7,803 bases of DNA from JACTUC01 sp964477685 (lineage in GTDB: Archaea > Thermoproteota > Methanomethylicia > Methanomethylicales > Methanomethylicaceae): positions 1 to 7,803 of the forward strand of contig CAYZHK010000067.1 of assembly GCA_964477685.1 (NCBI GenBank), in the 5' to 3' direction. The translations under genes and the position numbers were made by a program. How positions within the stretch are numbered: the stretch's first letter is position 1; the number at the start of each line of letters is the position of its first letter. This document shows, piece after piece, positions 1 to 5,780 of the stretch. The notes beneath the pieces were generated by a model that was not told the origin of the DNA, ran no database searches, and saw only the letters and a list, made by a program, of their open reading frames with translations.

Positions 1-161
1 GCCCTATGGGGCTTGGGGGGAAGCACACAGCCCTGGGGGTCAGAGTTGAGTGGGCGCATTGCCATACCGCAAGCCTCCCGGTCGCCGTCAGTGTTGGCTG
101 CTGGGCTCTGAGGAGGGTTACTGCAGAGTGGATTGGGGAGGCTTTCAACATTGTGCGGTGA
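1..161 (+). CDS. Fumarase / L-tartrate dehydratase alpha subunit, C-terminal end (5' partial)
   Basis: Reading from base 3, an open frame of 52 codons runs off the left edge and stops at TGA 159-161. It contains PMGLGG near the start, then HTALGV, and an AHCHTASLPVAV stretch followed by CWALRRV. These match the C-terminal end of the alpha (iron-sulfur) subunit of class I fumarate hydratases and L-tartrate dehydratases, where a Gly-rich loop and HTASLPVAV segment are typical. The enzyme hydrates fumarate to malate, or dehydrates tartrate in the sister family. The iron-sulfur cysteines would lie upstream and are not seen. The next gene is the matching beta subunit, starting 4 bases after this stop, so the two form an operon. 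Family assignment is firm; the choice between fumarase and tartrate dehydratase cannot be made from this fragment. Confidence 0.88.
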   Translation, partial: PMGLGGKHTALGVRVEWAHCHTASLPVAVSVGCWALRRVTAEWIGEAFNIVR

Positions 162-165
162 TTCA

Positions 166-717
166 ATGAAACCGAAAGAATGGAGGATCCCGACGCGGAT
201 CTCAGAGTCCATAGCCCGGGGGCTGAGGGTGGGAGAGAGGGTCTACCTGACTGGAGAGTTGCTTACAATGCGGGACATGGCCCATGTCCGGGCTCTCGAG
301 CTGCTCCGCTCGGGGGAGAAGCTTCCCTTCAGCCTCGAGGGCAGATTCATCTACCACTGCGGCCCGCTAGTGAAGGGAGAGGAGGTCATTTCGGCAGGCC
401 CCACCACAAGCATGAGGATGGAAAGGAGCGAGGCAGAGCTGATCAGGAGGAGCGGCCTCAGGGGCATAGTTGGCAAGGGCGGGATGGGGCAGGCGACTGC
501 TGCGGCCCTTGACGACTGCGGTGCGGTCTATCTGGAATACCCTGGAGGCGCGGGGGCGCTGGCCGCGAAGGCTATGAGGGGCATCAGGGGGGTCCACTGG
601 AGGGACCTGGGCGATCCAGAGGCTGTGTGGGTGATCGCGGTTGAAGAATTCGGACCCTGCTTCGTTTCAATGGATTCCCATGGCAGCAGTCTCAGGAATC
701 GGGGGAAGAGAAAATAG
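166..717 (+). CDS. Fumarase / L-tartrate dehydratase beta subunit
   Basis: This 183-residue protein is the beta subunit of a two-subunit class I fumarase or tartrate dehydratase, which completes the active site with the upstream alpha subunit in the cytoplasm. Visible family marks, numbered from this start, are a GERVYLTGELLTMRDMAH segment (about 22-39), a YHCGPLV block (about 63-69), SAGPTTSMRME (about 76-86), GIVGKGGMG (about 99-107), and a GAVYLEYPGGAGALAAK stretch (about 118-134). Length is normal for the subunit. The frame opens at an earlier ATG (133), but that lies inside the alpha gene. ATG 166 is preferred because GGTGAT (157-162) precedes it at Shine-Dalgarno distance and overlaps the alpha stop, as expected for translational coupling. 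Substrate (fumarate or tartrate) is not decided; a fumarase in an anaerobic TCA branch is the default guess. Confidence 0.9.
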   Translation: MKPKEWRIPTRISESIARGLRVGERVYLTGELLTMRDMAHVRALELLRSGEKLPFSLEGRFIYHCGPLVKGEEVISAGPTTSMRMERSEAELIRRSGLRGIVGKGGMGQATAAALDDCGAVYLEYPGGAGALAAKAMRGIRGVHWRDLGDPEAVWVIAVEEFGPCFVSMDSHGSSLRNRGKRK

Positions 718-736
718 AAGCAGGTCGGGCATTCGG

Positions 737-743
737 CCTTTTT
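737..743 (+). terminator. Possible T-run terminator after the fumarase operon
   Basis: Only 29 bases separate the fumarase beta stop from the stop of the convergent AOR-HPS gene. The sequence CCTTTTT ends here on the + strand. On the opposite strand a T-rich stretch (complement of 705-715) lies just beyond the AOR-HPS stop, inside the end of the fumarase gene. Archaeal terminators are often short T-runs without a stem, so both could serve, but neither is strong. Confidence 0.3.
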
Positions 744-746
744 CGC

Positions 747-3245
747 TCATTTCTTGTTGCCTGACCAAGTGCACTTTATCAGGTCGACGAACCTCTTGGT
801 TGCCTCTTGCGGATCGGCAGACTTTGTTATGGCCCCTCCCACTATGAGGACCCTTGCGCCTGCCTTGACCAGCTGAGGGACGACCTCCACCTTGATCCCA
901 CCGGCCACCGCCACTGGGACCTTCAGCGAGTTGGTAAGGCTCTCCACAAGGGCCATCTTCTGGTCTATCTCCCTCTCCCGCGACTGGGCGCTTATGCCAA
1001 CGTGCATGCAGACGATGTTGACGCCGAGCTTCTCAGCTTCGATGGCCCTGGTCAGCGGATCCTTGAGGTTCATGAGGTCCACCATCACCTTCACGCCGTA
1101 CTTCCTGGCTGCTCCCACGGCATCCTTGATTGTGTAGTCGTCGGTGGCACCCATCACGGTTACAATGTCTGCCCCCTGTTCCACAGCCAGTTCGGTCTCG
1201 AGCCAGCCCGTATCGAATGTCTTAAGGTCGGCCAAGACCGAGGCATTGGGGCAGACCCGACGGAGTTCCTTCACGGCCCTGAGGCCCTCAGATTTGATCA
1301 GCGGCGTCCCTGCCTCTATGATCTCGGCTCCCCCTTTGTAGGAGGCTTCGGCAATGGGAAGTGCATCCTTCAGGTAGCGCTCATCAATGGCAACCTGAAG
1401 CTTTGGACCTTCGTAGAGCGGTTTGAGACCCAATTGGGTGACCCTCTTGTCGGTGGGTATTCCATTATAATCCCAACCTCTCACTGCATAATAGTCGTTT
1501 AATAATCTATCCATCTCCACGGTCTGCCCCTTTGCGGGGCCATCTGGGATGGCGACTTCCATGAGCCTCTTGGGCAGGTAGTCGTCCTTTCTGCTGAAGC
1601 CCTCCCGGGCATTGAAGAGGCGCTCGATGTTGTAGATCCTTTCGCCAATCTTGTAGAACTCGTCCCTATCCACGTAGAGGCCCGTGGCTGTAGTGAGGAG
1701 CCGGGCATAGAAGTCGGGTTCGAAGGCCAGTGTGGAGAAGAGAGCCAGGCTGGTGTACTTGCAGAGCACCAGGGAGTCCACAACGGCGAAGACATCCTGC
1801 ATGACCTTTGTGAGGGCGGCCTTATTGTCATAGGAGTTGGGGTTCAGGTAGCGCGGTGTGCTCAGTATCTCGGCGGGGATCATGAAGCCTCGCAGGTGGC
1901 ACCCGCCCCTGTTGGAGGTGGCGAAGGAGAGGGCTTGCCCCTTGGCCCCCCTGGGGTCGTAGGCAGGGAGCTCCAGCCCCTTTATGTGCATGGCATAGTC
2001 TTGGGCGTCCAGCTTTTCGGCTGCCCTTTTGGTCCCCTCCGCCAGGAGGTCACCAATGCCCCTGCGGTCGGCGGTCATCCGGATAATGCTGAGGAGCGAC
2101 TCGCCGCTCCCCCACTCCGCGGCCACGCCCAGCTCCTCCGGCTTGACCTTGCTGCTCTTGGCGCAGGCGATTGCAAAACCGGCCACCTGCCCCATGGATA
2201 TGGTATCCATGCCCAGCCTGTTACAGAGGTCGTTGGCAAGGGCAATCGTATTCAGATCGCTGATGCCGCAGTTGGGCCCCAGAGACCAGACCGACTCGTA
2301 CTCAGGCCCCTCGGTCTCGAGGGGCGAGCCGTCAAGATTCCGGGCGACTGTCACCCTGCCGCACATTATGGGACAGGCATAGCAGCCCTTCTTCCCCTTC
2401 AGGATCGTCTTGGTCATGTTCTCTCCGCTGACCAATTCCGCCTCTTCGAAGAAGCCGCTGGTGTAGTTCCTGGCAGAGAATATGCCCGCCTTATTTATGG
2501 CGTGGACGAGCACAGCAGTGCCATAACGGGCAAGGCTATCACCGGTCAGCGGGTGGCCCTTCAGAACAGCGAGGGTCTGCCTCACCTCTCTCATAAAGGC
2601 ATAGTGGTTTGCCAGCGGGATCTCGGATTTCCCCCGGACGACTATTGCCTTGAGCTTCTTTGAGCCCATCACCGCACCCACACCTCCTCTCGCGGCGCAG
2701 CGGTGCTTCTCATTCATTATCGCGGCAATCTTCACCAGCCTTTCGCCTGCTGGGCCAATACAGGCAACCCTTGCAAGAGGGTCATTGACCATTGCCTTTA
2801 TCTTGTCCTCGGTCTGGAAGACGTCAAGGCCCCAGAGGCCCGAGGCATCCTTCAACTCGGCCCTGCCGTGGAGGATGGCCAAGTAGACAGGCATCTCGCT
2901 GGCCCCCTCGACTATTATACCATCGAAGCCTGCCCTCTTCAGCTCGGTTCCCCAGTAGCCACCGCTGTTGGCGTCAAATATTGTGCCCGTCGCAGGCGAC
3001 TTGGTGGAGACCGAGAAGCGACCCGAAGTGGGGGCAGCGGTCCCTGTCAGTGGACCGGTGAGGAAGATGAGCTTGTTTTCCGGGCCCAGAGGATTGGTGC
3101 CGGGCTTGAGCTCGTCGTAGAGGATCTTTGCGCCATAGCCCCTTCCGCCTATGAAGGACGCAGTGGTGTCCCAGTCGATCGGCTCCTCGGAGAGCTCGCC
3201 GTTGGAAAGGTTGACGCGGAGTATTCTGTTGACATAGCCACCCAA
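747..3245 (-). CDS. Fusion of tungsten-type aldehyde:ferredoxin oxidoreductase and 3-hexulose-6-phosphate synthase
   Basis: An uninterrupted frame encodes two complete enzymes. From TTG 3245 (832 residues), residues 1-608 are an AOR-family tungstopterin oxidoreductase: APTSGRFSV and KSPATG (71-87), NSGGYWG (93-99), the CxxCxxxC cluster motif with Cys288, Cys291 and Cys295, GPEYES (313-318), YDPRGAKG (429-436), ATSNRGGCH ending at His450, and a fourth cysteine ligand Cys495 in LCKYTS. These cysteines fall almost exactly where I recall them in P. furiosus AOR (288, 291, 295, 494), which supports the start. AOR enzymes oxidise aldehydes to acids and reduce ferredoxin. After a linker of a few residues, 615-832 are 3-hexulose-6-phosphate synthase: KLQVAID, EAGTPLIKSEG (about 644-654), the catalytic DxKxxD (Asp673, Lys675, Asp678), CMHVG, AVAGGIK and IVGGAITK. 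HPS condenses formaldehyde with ribulose-5-phosphate, or does the reverse. TTG is chosen because a GGGGGA tract precedes it by a few bases and the TATA box fits; a longer ATG frame (to 3458) would run through the divergent moaD gene. The AOR substrate is not proven. Confidence 0.9.
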   Translation of the reverse strand: MGGYVNRILRVNLSNGELSEEPIDWDTTASFIGGRGYGAKILYDELKPGTNPLGPENKLIFLTGPLTGTAAPTSGRFSVSTKSPATGTIFDANSGGYWGTELKRAGFDGIIVEGASEMPVYLAILHGRAELKDASGLWGLDVFQTEDKIKAMVNDPLARVACIGPAGERLVKIAAIMNEKHRCAARGGVGAVMGSKKLKAIVVRGKSEIPLANHYAFMREVRQTLAVLKGHPLTGDSLARYGTAVLVHAINKAGIFSARNYTSGFFEEAELVSGENMTKTILKGKKGCYACPIMCGRVTVARNLDGSPLETEGPEYESVWSLGPNCGISDLNTIALANDLCNRLGMDTISMGQVAGFAIACAKSSKVKPEELGVAAEWGSGESLLSIIRMTADRRGIGDLLAEGTKRAAEKLDAQDYAMHIKGLELPAYDPRGAKGQALSFATSNRGGCHLRGFMIPAEILSTPRYLNPNSYDNKAALTKVMQDVFAVVDSLVLCKYTSLALFSTLAFEPDFYARLLTTATGLYVDRDEFYKIGERIYNIERLFNAREGFSRKDDYLPKRLMEVAIPDGPAKGQTVEMDRLLNDYYAVRGWDYNGIPTDKRVTQLGLKPLYEGPKLQVAIDERYLKDALPIAEASYKGGAEIIEAGTPLIKSEGLRAVKELRRVCPNASVLADLKTFDTGWLETELAVEQGADIVTVMGATDDYTIKDAVGAARKYGVKVMVDLMNLKDPLTRAIEAEKLGVNIVCMHVGISAQSREREIDQKMALVESLTNSLKVPVAVAGGIKVEVVPQLVKAGARVLIVGGAITKSADPQEATKRFVDLIKCTWSGNKK

Positions 3246-3279
3246 GCCAGTTCCCCCGGTTGCTATTCGTAAGACCGGA

Positions 3280-3293
3280 GTATACTTATATCT
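3280..3293 (+). promoter_or_regulatory. TATA box for the moaD-methyltransferase pair, overlapping the divergent one
   Basis: The + strand reads TATACTTATATCT, with TTATAT at 3286-3291. The moaD ATG lies at 3318, about 29 bases from the box centre, so the transcript should be leaderless or nearly so. No Shine-Dalgarno sequence is seen before this ATG, which agrees. The element occupies the same bases as the TATA box of the divergent AOR-HPS gene, so only one preinitiation complex may fit at a time. Confidence 0.55.
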
Positions 3294-3297
3294 TTCC
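3281..3297 (-). promoter_or_regulatory. TATA box with BRE for the AOR-HPS gene
   Basis: On the minus strand the sequence reads GGAAAGATATAAGTATA (3297 to 3281): an A-rich purine element like the TFB recognition element, then an archaeal TATA box centred near 3287. Transcription would start about 26 bases downstream, near 3260, giving a leader of about 15 bases that holds the GGGGGA tract before TTG 3245. This spacing supports the short gene model. Confidence 0.65.
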
Positions 3298-3317
3298 GAG
3301 CTGATTCTACTTCTAAT

Positions 3318-3596
3318 ATGAGAGTAAGGGTGGAGTTCTTCTCCGTCCTGAGGGAGAAGGCGGGAGTTTCGGAAGCAAGTGTGGACTTCATGGGCTCGAC
3401 GGTGATGGATCTCATTGATGCGCTTTCGGAGATCCATGGAGAGCTCTTCCGGGACCAAGTGCTTGAGGGGGATGACCTAAGGAGTATGGTAAAAATACTC
3501 GTCAACGGCAGGGACGTAAGGGGCCTCCGCAGCCTCTTCACTGAGCTCAAGGAGGGGGACACGGTCTCCATCTTTCCGCCTGCGGCCGGCGGATGA
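3318..3596 (+). CDS. moaD: MoaD/ThiS-family ubiquitin-like sulfur carrier
   Basis: A 92-residue beta-grasp protein starting MRVRVEFFSVLREKAG and ending FPPAAGG. The C-terminal Gly91-Gly92, preceded by GDTVSIFPP, is the diagnostic tail of MoaD. It is adenylated by an E1-like enzyme, thiocarboxylated, and donates sulfur to form the dithiolene of molybdopterin. The same pterin carries tungsten in AOR enzymes, and the AOR-HPS gene is transcribed divergently from the same intergenic stretch, so a role in its cofactor is likely. Archaeal proteins of this type can also act as small protein modifiers (SAMPs) or in tRNA thiolation, which sequence alone cannot exclude. The length is slightly above the usual 75-90 residues. 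The start is probably leaderless. The stop overlaps the next start. Confidence 0.85.
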   Translation: MRVRVEFFSVLREKAGVSEASVDFMGSTVMDLIDALSEIHGELFRDQVLEGDDLRSMVKILVNGRDVRGLRSLFTELKEGDTVSIFPPAAGG

Positions 3597-4138
3597 AGGG
3601 GTTGTGGGGTTGCTTGGGGAACAAGAGGGTGATCTCCGATTACGACGCCACAGCTGCGATCTACGACGAGAGGTATGAGGTGGAGCAGCGGACGAAGATA
3701 GGATTCCTCACAAGCCGCCTCAGGCCCGGGCGGGGGTCGCTGGTCATCGATGTGGGATGCGGGACAGGGATCCTCCTGGAGGGGCTGAAGGGGGGGCCAC
3801 ACTGCGTAGGCCTCGACCCGTCAATAGGCATGCTCCGTGAGGCCAAACGGAAGGGCTGTGCCGCGGATGTGGTCCTTGCCGATGCCATGCATCTGCCAAT
3901 CCGCTCAGGCGTAGCGGATTACGTCTTTTCGGTCAGTGTCCTCCAGCTCCTCGATGAGCCTCCGGCAGGGGCGAAGGAGATGATCCGGATACTCAAGAGC
4001 GGAGGCTGGGTAGGTGTAAGCGCCCTCCTCAAGTCGTTCACAGGAGAGGGGCTGAAGGCTCATTTTGGAATTGAGGACTGTGAAGCATACGAGTCCGAGA
4101 CTATGAAGGATGCCTTCATCATTGCCCAGAAGCGCTGA
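3593..4138 (+). CDS. Class I SAM-dependent methyltransferase, substrate unknown
   Basis: This 181-residue protein has a Rossmann-type methyltransferase core. Motif I is VIDVGCGTG (51-59), the acidic end of strand 2 is Asp75 in VGLDPS, a LADAMHLP motif (95-102) follows, then the strand 4 region YVFSVSVLQLL (110-120) and an ILKSGGWVGVS segment (133-143). An N-terminal YDATAAIYDERY helix (17-28) resembles the cap of UbiE/COQ5-like and Methyltransf_11 proteins. The protein is shorter than most of that group, so it has little substrate-binding extension. The ATG overlaps the moaD stop as ATGA, suggesting translational coupling; a GTG at 3629 preceded by GGGGAA is an alternative start. The pairing with moaD and proximity to AOR invite a role in pterin or small-molecule methylation, but nothing in the sequence proves a substrate. 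Confidence 0.82.
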   Translation: MKGLWGCLGNKRVISDYDATAAIYDERYEVEQRTKIGFLTSRLRPGRGSLVIDVGCGTGILLEGLKGGPHCVGLDPSIGMLREAKRKGCAADVVLADAMHLPIRSGVADYVFSVSVLQLLDEPPAGAKEMIRILKSGGWVGVSALLKSFTGEGLKAHFGIEDCEAYESETMKDAFIIAQKR

Positions 4139-4161
4139 CTCCTGCTGATGCGTCTCCGACA

Positions 4162-4171
4162 GCTTTTTAAG
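4162..4171 (+). promoter_or_regulatory. Likely TATA box for the LSm gene
   Basis: GCTTTTTAAG lies in the 65-base gap between the methyltransferase stop and the LSm start. Transcription would begin near 4192, and GGTG (4195-4198) then sits 5 bases before ATG 4204 as a weak Shine-Dalgarno sequence. The gap holds nothing else I can identify. Confidence 0.5.
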
Positions 4172-4203
4172 ACGAGGGCAATCGCCATAACAATGGTGTA
4201 ATT

Positions 4204-4428
4204 ATGCCCAGCGAACCAATAAGGTTGCTCAACAAATCACTGCACAGCCAGATACTGGTAAAGCTGAAGGATGGCCACGAATACGTCGGAAATCTGGCCA
4301 AGTATGACCTAACCATGAACCTGATACTCACAGATGCTGTCGAGGCGGTGGACGACGGGAATGCTGTGGCCAAGTACGGCAAGATACTCGTGCGTGGCAA
4401 CAACATCCTTTACATCAAGACTGTCTAG
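4204..4428 (+). CDS. Archaeal Sm-like RNA-binding protein (LSm/SmAP)
   Basis: This 74-residue protein is an LSm (SmAP) protein, a subunit of a homoheptameric ring that binds U-rich RNA and tRNA-derived or other small RNAs. The Sm1 motif spans about residues 21-47, with LKDGHEYVGNL, then KYDLTMNL with the RNA-contacting Asp35 and Asn39. The Sm2 motif is KILVRGNNILYI (about 60-71), where Arg64, Gly65 and Asn66 form the RNA pocket; many homologues have RGDN or RGNN here. Length and motifs are complete. It has its own promoter. In many archaea this gene is followed by ribosomal protein L37e; here it is not, and SAM synthetase follows after 134 bases. Identification is secure; RNA targets are unknown. 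Confidence 0.95.
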   Translation: MPSEPIRLLNKSLHSQILVKLKDGHEYVGNLAKYDLTMNLILTDAVEAVDDGNAVAKYGKILVRGNNILYIKTV

Positions 4429-4484
4429 ACGAGCGATGCACCATCCGGCGCTCACCCCACGCAGGGGAAATGCGGTATTATTCA

Positions 4485-4500
4485 GGGTAATATTCTACCC
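4485..4500. promoter_or_regulatory. Inverted repeat upstream of the SAM synthetase promoter
   Basis: GGGTA (4485-4489), a six-base AT-rich spacer, and TACCC (4496-4500) form a perfect 5-base inverted repeat. It ends a few bases before the TATA region of the SAM synthetase gene, where an archaeal regulator could act. It could instead be a weak hairpin at the end of the LSm transcript. A second small repeat, CCCC-acgca-GGGG, lies at 4455-4467. No coding potential is seen in the 134-base gap. Confidence 0.3.
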
Positions 4501-4504
4501 AGAA

Positions 4505-4519
4505 AACGATATTAAATAG
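4505..4519 (+). promoter_or_regulatory. TATA box for SAM synthetase
   Basis: AACGATATTAAATAG is the best TATA-like element in the gap, with ATTAAATA at 4511-4518 and A-rich bases before it that could bind TFB. The transcript would start near 4540, leaving a leader of about 22 bases that contains AAGGGGTCGATC (4549-4560). This resembles the archaeal Shine-Dalgarno sequence and sits just before ATG 4563, deciding that start. A second T/A-rich patch, TATTTTTA (4530-4537), is less well placed. Confidence 0.5.
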
Positions 4520-4562
4520 TGGTTGTTGGTATTTTTACGTCGAACCTTAAGGGGTCGATCCT

Positions 4563-5780
4563 ATGGGTTTAAAAAACGTCGTAATCGAGCACCTTGAGCA
4601 GCAGGCAGTGGAGGAGCAGAGCGTCGAATTTGTAGAGAGGAAGGGTCTCGGTCATCCTGACTACATTGCGGATAGCCTCTCAGAGGAGTTCAGCCTTGCC
4701 CTCTGCCGGGAGTACAAGGCCAAGTTTGGAGAGATCCTCCACCACAACGTAGACAAGGTGCTCCTTGTGGGGGGCCAGTCCCTGCCCAGGTTCGGAGGCG
4801 GGGAGGTGCTGAGCCCGATCTACATTGTCATGTCGGGGAGGGCGACCTGCGAGGTGAACATTAATGGCGAGAAGGTGAAGGTACCCGTAGGCAGGCTTGC
4901 GGTGGAGTCAGCAAAGGGCTGGCTGAAGAGGAACATCAGGTACCTCGACACCGAAAACCACATCATAGTGGACCACAGGGTCGGGAAGGGGTCCTCGGAC
5001 CTGGTCTGCAACTACAACGTGGCTCGGAAAAACCCATGTGCCAACGACACTTCCTTCGGCGTGGGCTATGCGCCCCTGGATTCCCTTGAGAGTGTGGTCT
5101 ACGACACGGAAAGGTACATCAACGCCTCCGATCTGAAAAAGAAGATACCCGAGATTGGAGAGGACATCAAGGTCATGGGCCTCAGGACAGGAAAGCGGAT
5201 AGATCTGACCATAGCGGGGGCGATGATATCGAAGCTCGTGCCTGACCTGGACCACTATGTCTCGGTCAAGGAGGAGCTGAAGAGATCCGTCGAGGATTTT
5301 GTGGCGAAGAGATGTGACCTGCCGGTGGAGGTCTTCCTGAACAATGCAGACAGATCAGACATAGGGAGCGTCTACCTGACGGTCACTGGCACCTCGGCCG
5401 AGATGGGGGACGATGGCGAGACGGGGAGGGGCAACAGGGCCAACGGCCTCATCACACCCTCCAGACCCATGTCGCTGGAGGCGAGTGCAGGGAAGAACCC
5501 TGTGAATCATGTGGGGAAGATCTACAACGTCTTGGCGCAGCTCATCGCCGACGACATTGCGGTGGTCAGGGGCGTCTCCGAGGCTTATGTGAAGATCGTG
5601 AGCCAGATTGGAAGGGGCATAGGCGATCCCCACATGACGAATATCCAGCTCTTCATGGAAAAGGGGAAGACCCTGACCTCCGGGGTGAGGCAGGAAGTGG
5701 CCTCCATAGTCGAGGAGAGGCTCGGGAATGTTGACGGAATCACAGATCTGATCCTGGCGGGGAAGGCGCGCCTCTACTAG
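4563..5780 (+). CDS. mat: Archaeal-type S-adenosylmethionine synthetase (methionine adenosyltransferase)
   Basis: This 405-residue enzyme makes S-adenosylmethionine from ATP and methionine, with release of phosphate and diphosphate. It belongs to the archaeal MAT family, which is highly diverged from bacterial MetK, and its length is normal (about 400). Visible marks are ERKGLGHPDYIAD (25-37), HHNVDKVLLVGGQS (60-73), PRFGGGEVLSPIYIV (75-89), NDTSFGVGYAPL (161-172), the Gly/Asp-rich GDDGETGRGNRANGL (282-296) followed by TPSRPMSLEASAGKNPVNH (298-316) near the nucleotide and metal site, and GDPHMTNIQ (354-362). It has its own TATA box and Shine-Dalgarno sequence. It supplies the cofactor for methyltransferases such as the one two genes upstream. 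The stop codon is embedded in the CTAG shared with the convergent DUF460 gene. Confidence 0.97.
   Translation: MGLKNVVIEHLEQQAVEEQSVEFVERKGLGHPDYIADSLSEEFSLALCREYKAKFGEILHHNVDKVLLVGGQSLPRFGGGEVLSPIYIVMSGRATCEVNINGEKVKVPVGRLAVESAKGWLKRNIRYLDTENHIIVDHRVGKGSSDLVCNYNVARKNPCANDTSFGVGYAPLDSLESVVYDTERYINASDLKKKIPEIGEDIKVMGLRTGKRIDLTIAGAMISKLVPDLDHYVSVKEELKRSVEDFVAKRCDLPVEVFLNNADRSDIGSVYLTVTGTSAEMGDDGETGRGNRANGLITPSRPMSLEASAGKNPVNHVGKIYNVLAQLIADDIAVVRGVSEAYVKIVSQIGRGIGDPHMTNIQLFMEKGKTLTSGVRQEVASIVEERLGNVDGITDLILAGKARLY

Noticed and set aside
133..165. Upstream ATG (133) for the fumarase beta subunit
   Set aside because: It lies inside the alpha subunit reading frame, and ATG 166 has a well-placed Shine-Dalgarno sequence; the extra 11 residues do not look like the family N-terminus.
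807..1502. A 231-codon + strand open frame across the HPS domain
   Set aside because: It lies antisense to the well-supported HPS domain, shows no recognisable motif and no promoter; long shadow frames are expected in GC-rich coding DNA.
1896..2663. A 255-codon + strand open frame across the AOR domain
   Set aside because: It is antisense to conserved AOR motifs, including the cluster cysteines, and its residue pattern (rich in Gly, Pro, Leu and His) is that of a reverse-strand shadow.
3263..3802. A 179-codon minus strand frame over moaD and the methyltransferase start
   Set aside because: Both + strand genes have clear family motifs here, and the frame shows no family resemblance.
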